From an uncultured Pelolinea sp. (GTDB lineage Bacteria > Chloroflexota > Anaerolineae > Anaerolineales > Anaerolineaceae): DNA of 10,627 bases. This document shows, piece by piece, positions 6,244-10,627 of the stretch. Below the pieces are notes generated by a model. That model was not told the DNA's origin, ran no database searches, and was given only the letters and a program-made list of their open reading frames with translations. The translations under genes and the position numbers were made by a program. The first letter of the stretch is position 1. Each line of letters starts with the position of its first letter. The stretch covers positions 1 through 10,627 of the forward strand of contig CALGUJ010000343.1 in assembly GCA_937902055.1 (NCBI GenBank), given 5' to 3'.

Positions 6244-7773
6244 ATGAATACAAAACAAGAGATTATGGAAAAAACACCAATCCTTAAGATGGAAAATGTC
6301 AGCAAGGCTTTTCCCGGTGTCCAGGCACTGACGGACGTCAACTTCTCCGTCGAACAGGGTGAAATTCACGGCCTGGTTGGAAAGAATGGCGCAGGAAAAT
6401 CCACCTTGATGGCAATCCTGATGGGAATTTTGGAACCGAATGAAGGTGCCATCACGGTGGGCGACGAGCAATTTGTTGCCATGAGCCCCAAGGAAGCGAT
6501 TGCGGCCGGTATTGCTTACGTACCGCAGCATGTGGCGATGATGGACAGCCTGACTGTAGCTGAAAATATCCTGGCCGGCGAACTTCCCAAAAATAAAATG
6601 GGGATGATTGATTGGAAAAAGGTCAACCAGGAAGCAAAAGAACGCCTCGAAAAACTTGGCCTTGGTTTGGACGTCAATAAAAAAGTGGAAGGCTTGGGTG
6701 TGGCGGAGCAAACCATGCTGGCCATCGCAAAAGCCTTGTTTGGAAACGCCAAATTGATCATCCTGGATGAACCGACCGCTTCGCTTTCGCGGGCGGATAT
6801 CAACCGGTTATTCAGCTTTATCCGTTCCCTGAAAAATAAAGGCGGTTCATTTATTTATATTTCTCATCACCTGGAAGAAGTGTTCGAGATTTGCGACCGG
6901 GTTACTGTCATTCGCGATGGGCGGGTGGTCGGGACCGAACAAGTCAAGGATATCGATGTCCCGAAATTGATCGTCATGATGGTGGGTGAGGATGTCGAGG
7001 ATTACACGCGCGAATCCACCTGTGTGGAAGAGGTCATCCTCAACCTCAGCGGTTTGGAACGCCGCGGTTATTACGAGGATATCAACCTGGAACTCAGAAA
7101 GGGCGAGATCCTTGGTTTGACCGGTTTGCAGGGCTGCGGCGCGGAGCAATTGGGCAAGGGATTATTCGGCCTCGAACCGCGCGGCATCGGTACGATCACC
7201 ATTCATGGCGAGGAATTCAAAGCTGTCAAACCGATCGAGTCTTTCAATCAGGGGTTGGCTTACCTGCCGCAGGACCGCTATCGTTTCGGTTTGGTCGGTT
7301 TGCGTTCTGTCCGCGAAAATGTGACTTATCCGGTGTTGGACAAACTGGTGAGATTGATCAACCTGGTCAATCGAAAAGAAGAAAAGAAAATTGTAGACCA
7401 ATATATTACCGAACTGGATATCAAAACGCCTTCCACCGAACAACCGGTGCGCCTGTTGAGTGGTGGAAATCAACAGAAAGTGGTTTTTGCCAAGATGGCG
7501 ACCACCAAGCCGGATGTGCTGGTTCTGCATGAGCCTACCCAGGGTGTGGATGTACGCGCCAAAATGGATATCTTCCGTATCATTGATGATATGGCCAGTC
7601 AGGGCGTGGCGGTGATCATTATTTCCACAGAAATCCGTGAACTGATGGGTGTGTGCGACCGGATCGTTGTGATGAACGACGGCAGGTTGACAAAAGAATT
7701 CAGGAAAGGTTCTAAAGACATGACACCTGAGAAAATCCTCGCTGCGATTGAAGGAGGAAAGAACAATGAATAA
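6244..7773 (+). CDS. Sugar ABC transporter ATP-binding protein, tandem ABC domains (RbsA/XylG-like)
   Basis: A 509-residue cytoplasmic ATPase with two fused nucleotide-binding domains, energising the importer. Domain 1 has Walker A GKNGAGKST (46-54), Q-loop Gln95, Walker B LDEPT (174-178) and the H-loop ISHH, but its signature is degenerate (LGVAEQ, 151-156, where RbsA has LSIGDQ). Domain 2 has a degenerate Walker A (GLQGCGAEQLGK, 294-305), an intact signature LSGGNQQ (405-411), and Walker B LHEPT (428-432) with His429 where Asp is usual. Thus one composite ATP site (Walker A of domain 1 with the signature of domain 2) looks canonical and the other looks impaired, a pattern common in this subfamily. 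The ATG at 6244 follows GGAAG by a normal distance. Its last eight bases overlap permease 2, indicating translational coupling. Confidence 0.95.
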   Translation: MNTKQEIMEKTPILKMENVSKAFPGVQALTDVNFSVEQGEIHGLVGKNGAGKSTLMAILMGILEPNEGAITVGDEQFVAMSPKEAIAAGIAYVPQHVAMMDSLTVAENILAGELPKNKMGMIDWKKVNQEAKERLEKLGLGLDVNKKVEGLGVAEQTMLAIAKALFGNAKLIILDEPTASLSRADINRLFSFIRSLKNKGGSFIYISHHLEEVFEICDRVTVIRDGRVVGTEQVKDIDVPKLIVMMVGEDVEDYTRESTCVEEVILNLSGLERRGYYEDINLELRKGEILGLTGLQGCGAEQLGKGLFGLEPRGIGTITIHGEEFKAVKPIESFNQGLAYLPQDRYRFGLVGLRSVRENVTYPVLDKLVRLINLVNRKEEKKIVDQYITELDIKTPSTEQPVRLLSGGNQQKVVFAKMATTKPDVLVLHEPTQGVDVRAKMDIFRIIDDMASQGVAVIIISTEIRELMGVCDRIVVMNDGRLTKEFRKGSKDMTPEKILAAIEGGKNNE

Positions 7774-8806
7774 AGGTCAGAAAAAAGACTGGGTGAAGTT
7801 GATTCTGGATAATTTCATCTGGATCATCCTGGCGGTTTTGTTTGCGTATTTTGCAGTGAACATCCCCAACTTTACCTTAAAATCGAACCTGATCAACATC
7901 CTGCTGCACGCCAGCGTGCTGGGAATTCTGGCAATCGGCCAGACCATTGTTCTATTGACCGGTAACTTCGATTTGTCGGCTGAGGGCATGGTCTCCCTCT
8001 CGACAATTTTCGCCATGTGGCTGATGCTCGAACCCGGCATCAGGGGAGAAGCACAGGGATCGGGATTGATGATGAATCCATTCCTGGTGATCCCGATCAT
8101 TCTGCTGTTGGGAACGTTAGTCGGCTTTCTGGTTGGCACGATGATCACGCAATTGAAAATGAATGGTTTCATCGTAACGCTGGCCATGCAGTTGTCGCTG
8201 CGCGGCGCAGCCATGATCCTCAGCAACGGACAGATCATGACCGGTTCTCCCAAGGCGTTCAACTGGCTCGGCAGCGCCAAGGTTGCCGGATTCCCGGTAT
8301 CGATCATTGTGACGATCTCGATGTTCTTGCTGGTAAATTATCTTTTGAACAACTCCAAATTTGGCCGCGAACTGCGGGCGGTCGGCGCCAATCCGGATGC
8401 GGCAGCAGCTTCGGGTTTCAATCCCAAACGCACGATCACCCTGGCTTACACCATCGGCGGATTCCTGGCGGCTTTTGCCGGCTGGATGCTGCTGGGTCGT
8501 TTGGAGACTTCAATCTCTACGCTGGGTGAAGGATACACGCTGGAGACAGTTGCTGCTTCTGTTATCGGCGGCGTCAGCTTGAAAGGCGGTGTGGGCAGCG
8601 TGGGCGGTGCTTTTGCCGGCGTAATGCTGCTATCCCTGATCGATAATGCCTTGAACCTGATGTCAGTCGATTCCTTCTGGGTGGAAGCTGTACGCGGATT
8701 CATTATCCTGATCGCTTTGCTGATCGAAGCCCAGAAGTTCCGCTACAAACCGAAGGTGATCCACGAACCTGCCATTGAAAAACCGGCGGTTTCAGGAACC
8801 AAATAA
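7766..8806 (+). CDS. Sugar ABC transporter permease 2 (CUT2, RbsC/AraH-like)
   Basis: The second membrane subunit, 346 residues, with eight or more hydrophobic segments. Signatures include TGNFDLSAEG (65-74), PKAFNWLG and ASVIGGVSLKGGVG near 264-277. The ATG at 7766 is preceded eight bases upstream by a strong GGAGG (7753-7757). An in-frame TTG at 7748 would lie before this ribosome site and is rejected. The start overlaps the ATPase stop (TAA 7771-7773). The C-terminal tail is charged and cytoplasmic (FRYKPKVIHEPAIEKPAV). Homology to permease 1 suggests an old duplication; CUT2 systems often use one permease as a homodimer, so having two around a single tandem ATPase suggests an asymmetric channel. 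A hairpin follows the stop. Confidence 0.93.
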   Translation: MNKGQKKDWVKLILDNFIWIILAVLFAYFAVNIPNFTLKSNLINILLHASVLGILAIGQTIVLLTGNFDLSAEGMVSLSTIFAMWLMLEPGIRGEAQGSGLMMNPFLVIPIILLLGTLVGFLVGTMITQLKMNGFIVTLAMQLSLRGAAMILSNGQIMTGSPKAFNWLGSAKVAGFPVSIIVTISMFLLVNYLLNNSKFGRELRAVGANPDAAAASGFNPKRTITLAYTIGGFLAAFAGWMLLGRLETSISTLGEGYTLETVAASVIGGVSLKGGVGSVGGAFAGVMLLSLIDNALNLMSVDSFWVEAVRGFIILIALLIEAQKFRYKPKVIHEPAIEKPAVSGTK

Positions 8807-8817
8807 CTTCATGATTA

Positions 8818-8852
8818 CCGGATTGTCCAGAGTGTTTTTCTGAACAATCCGG
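8818..8852 (+). terminator. Hairpin between permease 2 and the isomerase, no T-tract
   Basis: CCGGATTGT (8818-8826) pairs with ACAATCCGG (8844-8852). After one mismatch, CAGA (8828-8831) pairs with TCTG (8839-8842), leaving a 7-base loop. No T-run follows the 3' arm, so it more likely tunes or stabilises the transcript than ends it. Its 3' part also carries TGAACAAT, the half-site of the 3683 operator candidate. Confidence 0.5.
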
Positions 8853-8900
8853 ATTCGCATTGAACACATTCTATGTAGACAATTTAGAAAAGGAGACAAA

Positions 8901-9914
8901 ATGTCAGAAGGTAAATATGCAGTCATAGTGACCAATTACAATTATCCGACCGATCGCTTCAATAAAGAATACGGGATCAAGGGCGCGAATAACCTGATCC
9001 TGAAGATGATCGAAATCGCGGGAAAACAGGGCCTGGCGCAGGGGTTGGAATTCAACATGGATGAATCCGATCCCGAAGTTTGCACCGGTATCAATGAGAA
9101 AAACTGGAAAGAGATTCGGTCGGCGCTGGACGCCAATGGTCTGGAGATCATCGGTATCGCCTCGAATTTGTGGAGCAGCTATGATTTCGCCAATGGCACC
9201 TTTGGCGCGACCGATCCGAAAGTCCGCAAACAGGCTTTGGACCTGGTAAAACGCACAATGGATGTGGCTGCCAACGTCGGCGCGCCATACGTCAATATCT
9301 GGCCCGGACAGGATGGGTACGATTATTACCTCACGACGGATTACGTCAAAGCTTACGAATGGTGGATCGAGGGCATGCAGGCGGCGGCCGACCACAACCC
9401 GAACATTAAATTGGGTTTCGAACCGAAACCCTTTGAACCGCGTTCCTATTCCACCATCGGCAGCGTTTCCAAATCATTGTTGATGATCCGCGATGTAAAC
9501 CGCAAGAATGTCGGTTTGAATATGGATGTCGGCCACATGCTCTTCGAGCATGAGAATTTGGGCGAATGCGTTGCCCTGGCGCAGCGGGAAGGCGGCAAGT
9601 TATTCCACCTGCACATGAATGACAATTACGCCAATTCCGATGCCGATATGATGTTCGCGTCGGTGCATTTCCTGGCTTTCCTGGAAATGTTCTTCTGGCT
9701 GCGCAAGACCAACTATTCCGGATGGAAATCCTTGGATTTGTTCAATTATCGCACTGACCCCAAGGAGACGATCGCCGAGGGCATTCGCTGGATGATGGCA
9801 TTCGATGAATTGATCGACCGCATCGGCATGGACAAACTGGAAGAGATGATCAAAAACGGCAACGCCGTCGAGAACATGGCAATCTACAGAAAGTTCATCT
9901 TCAACCAGAAATAA
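8901..9914 (+). CDS. Xylose/rhamnose-isomerase-like TIM-barrel sugar isomerase
   Basis: A 337-residue cytoplasmic protein of the xylose-isomerase-like TIM-barrel superfamily, probably interconverting an aldose and a ketose with divalent metal. WPGQDGY (134-140) resembles the WGGREGY region of xylose isomerase. EPKPFEPRSYST (174-185) resembles both XylA and the L-rhamnose isomerase of Pseudomonas stutzeri. Likely metal ligands are E174, D209 and H212 (DVGH), H238 (HMND), D247 and D249 (DAD), and D279. Their order matches, as I recall, E219, D254, H257, H281, D289, D291 and D327 of that rhamnose isomerase, allowing one extra residue before D247. This favours isomerase over the endonuclease-IV branch. 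Substrate unknown. ATG at 8901 follows AGGAG (8891-8895). It lies 94 bases after the transporter, which presumably brings in its substrate. A 2-epimerase role remains possible. Confidence 0.82.
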   Translation: MSEGKYAVIVTNYNYPTDRFNKEYGIKGANNLILKMIEIAGKQGLAQGLEFNMDESDPEVCTGINEKNWKEIRSALDANGLEIIGIASNLWSSYDFANGTFGATDPKVRKQALDLVKRTMDVAANVGAPYVNIWPGQDGYDYYLTTDYVKAYEWWIEGMQAAADHNPNIKLGFEPKPFEPRSYSTIGSVSKSLLMIRDVNRKNVGLNMDVGHMLFEHENLGECVALAQREGGKLFHLHMNDNYANSDADMMFASVHFLAFLEMFFWLRKTNYSGWKSLDLFNYRTDPKETIAEGIRWMMAFDELIDRIGMDKLEEMIKNGNAVENMAIYRKFIFNQK

Positions 9915-9925
9915 ATGGTGAAGTA

Positions 9926-9958
9926 AAAAGAGGAGATGAATTGTTCATTTCCTCTTTT
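9926..9958 (+). terminator. Terminator-like hairpin after the isomerase gene
   Basis: Arms 9926-9940 and 9944-9958 pair over 15 positions, including one G-U, around a 3-base TTG loop. The 5' arm begins AAAAGAGGA and the 3' arm ends CCTCTTTT, followed by CATTTAAAA. The T-rich end makes this the most terminator-like hairpin in the window and the probable end of the transporter-isomerase transcript. The stem is AT-rich, so termination may be incomplete. Confidence 0.6.
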
Positions 9959-9968
9959 CATTTAAAAT
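9941..9968 (+). promoter_or_regulatory. Weak promoter candidate for the dehydrogenase gene
   Basis: A -10-like TAAAAT (9963-9968, 5 of 6) follows TTGTTC (9941-9946, only 3 of 6 to TTGACA) at a 16-base spacing. It sits within and just after the terminator-like hairpin, 32 bases before the next ATG. The region is AT-rich, so chance is a real explanation. Confidence 0.22.
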
Positions 9969-10000
9969 GATTAATAGCATAGATGGGAAAGGAAGAAAAA

Positions 10001-10627
10001 ATGGACATTACGAATAAAGTAGCGATTGTGACCGGCGCAAGCGGCGGAATTGGCCGTGAGGTCAGCCTGAAGCTGGCCGCGGCGGGCGCTCGATTGGCCC
10101 TGGTGGCCAGAACCCCTGAAAAATTGATGGCTTTGAAAAAGGAGATCGAGGAGAAAGGCGCCCAGGTCATTGTGATTCCAACGGACATCACCGATGGAAA
10201 GTCGGTTGAGGAGATGACCGCGCAGGTGGTCAAGCATTACGGCCAACTGGATATCCTCGTAAATTGCGCCTTTTGGGGGCCGCCGGGAAGCCTTGAGCAG
10301 ACCACGGAGGAATTCTGGGATCGGACCATCGATACCACCCTGAAAGCGACGTTCCTGTGTGTGCGTGCCGGCGTTCCTTACATGAGGAAGGCAGGCGGCG
10401 GGCGCATCGTTAATATCGGTTCGCGGGCGGGAAAATTCGGCGAAGATAACCGTACGGCGTATTGCGCGGCCAAATTCGGACTTGAGGGCTTAAACGCGGC
10501 GTTGCGCGAGGAACTGGTGCGCGACAATATCCACGTGCATTTGATCTCACCGGCGGCAACCAACACACCCTTCTGGCCGTCATCCGGAGCGAAACTGACG
10601 CCGGAAATCCTGGGGCGCTTTGTCCCG
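10001..10627 (+). CDS. Short-chain dehydrogenase/reductase (SDR), 3'-truncated
   Basis: The first 209 residues of an NAD(P)H-dependent oxidoreductase with a Rossmann fold; the frame is open to the right edge and about 40-60 residues are probably missing. The nucleotide-binding TGASGGIG is at residues 11-18, Arg37 follows the second strand (suggestive of NADP), and D62 is in the adenine-pocket position. Catalytic S141, Y154 and K158 (YCAAK) are present. Two usual motifs differ: NNAG reads NCAF (88-91), and the fourth catalytic residue, Asn in a typical VNLxG segment, appears to be Thr113 (DTTLKA). The substrate cannot be told; sugar or polyol oxidation fits the location, and ketoacyl reduction is the other common role. 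ATG at 10001 follows AAAGGA (9988-9993). It may be in a separate transcription unit. Confidence 0.9.
   Translation, partial: MDITNKVAIVTGASGGIGREVSLKLAAAGARLALVARTPEKLMALKKEIEEKGAQVIVIPTDITDGKSVEEMTAQVVKHYGQLDILVNCAFWGPPGSLEQTTEEFWDRTIDTTLKATFLCVRAGVPYMRKAGGGRIVNIGSRAGKFGEDNRTAYCAAKFGLEGLNAALREELVRDNIHVHLISPAATNTPFWPSSGAKLTPEILGRFVP

Noticed and set aside
5452..6711. 419-codon open frame on the minus strand
   Set aside because: It lies antisense to permease 1 and the ATPase, whose protein motifs are unambiguous. Its translation shows no recognisable domain and is rich in His and Gln, typical of the antisense of such genes.
7748..7765. TTG at 7748 as start of permease 2
   Set aside because: It precedes the GGAGG at 7753-7757, which is ideally placed for the ATG at 7766.
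8860..8888. TTGAAC with TTTAGA as an isomerase promoter
   Set aside because: Only weak matches at the -10 position; the half-site reading of TTGAACA seemed more informative.
9936..9965. Mini-ORF starting ATG after GAGGAG
   Set aside because: It is nine codons long and lies inside the terminator-like hairpin, which explains the purine-rich sequence.
1..10627. CRISPR arrays, insertion sequences, tRNA or rRNA genes, attachment sites
   Set aside because: No spaced direct repeats, transposase motifs, terminal inverted repeats or tRNA-like cloverleaf sequences were seen on reading; genes are contiguous and consistently oriented.

Overview
The window reads as part of a carbohydrate-utilisation locus. 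All supported genes are on the + strand. I infer an anaerobic or facultative Chloroflexota (Anaerolineae-like) bacterium. The clues are a lipoprotein binding protein with an Ala/Pro/Glu-rich linker after the lipobox, moderate GC, a cupin-type (archaeal-type) phosphoglucose isomerase, and strong GGAGG-type ribosome sites. This taxonomic guess comes from style and was not searched.

Layout. (1) Positions 2-3591 hold four closely spaced genes. They are the C-terminal part of a 2-oxoacid dehydrogenase E2 subunit (cut by the left edge), a cupin glucose-6-phosphate isomerase, a ROK sugar kinase that probably starts at a CTG codon, and a SorC-family sugar-responsive regulator. (2) Positions 3592-3977 are a 386-base regulatory region. 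It has two consensus-quality sigma-70-type promoters, an 18-bp operator candidate that resembles (from memory) the operator of the Bacillus subtilis SorC-family repressor DeoR, a TGACAA half-site cluster touching the second -35 box, and a foldable leader. (3) Positions 3978-8806 encode a complete ribose/xylose-type (CUT2) ABC importer in the order lipoprotein binding protein, permease 1, double-domain ATPase, permease 2. A 13-bp hairpin separates the binding protein from the rest. (4) After another hairpin comes a xylose/rhamnose-isomerase-like TIM-barrel protein (8901-9914), then a terminator-like hairpin. (5) A short-chain dehydrogenase starts at 10001 and runs off the right edge.

How it may work together (inference): a monosaccharide is captured by the lipoprotein and imported by a heterodimeric permease driven by the tandem ATPase. 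It is then isomerised by the TIM-barrel enzyme and/or phosphorylated by the ROK kinase. The cupin isomerase connects glucose-6-P and fructose-6-P. The E2 enzyme would serve oxidation of pyruvate or acetoin downstream. The SorC protein probably senses a phosphorylated sugar and controls the transporter promoters beside its gene. The substrate cannot be named: likely pocket residues of the binding protein differ from those of ribose-binding protein.

No phage, IS, CRISPR, tRNA or rRNA sequence was seen. The least explained parts are the regulatory region before the transporter and the identity of the sugar.
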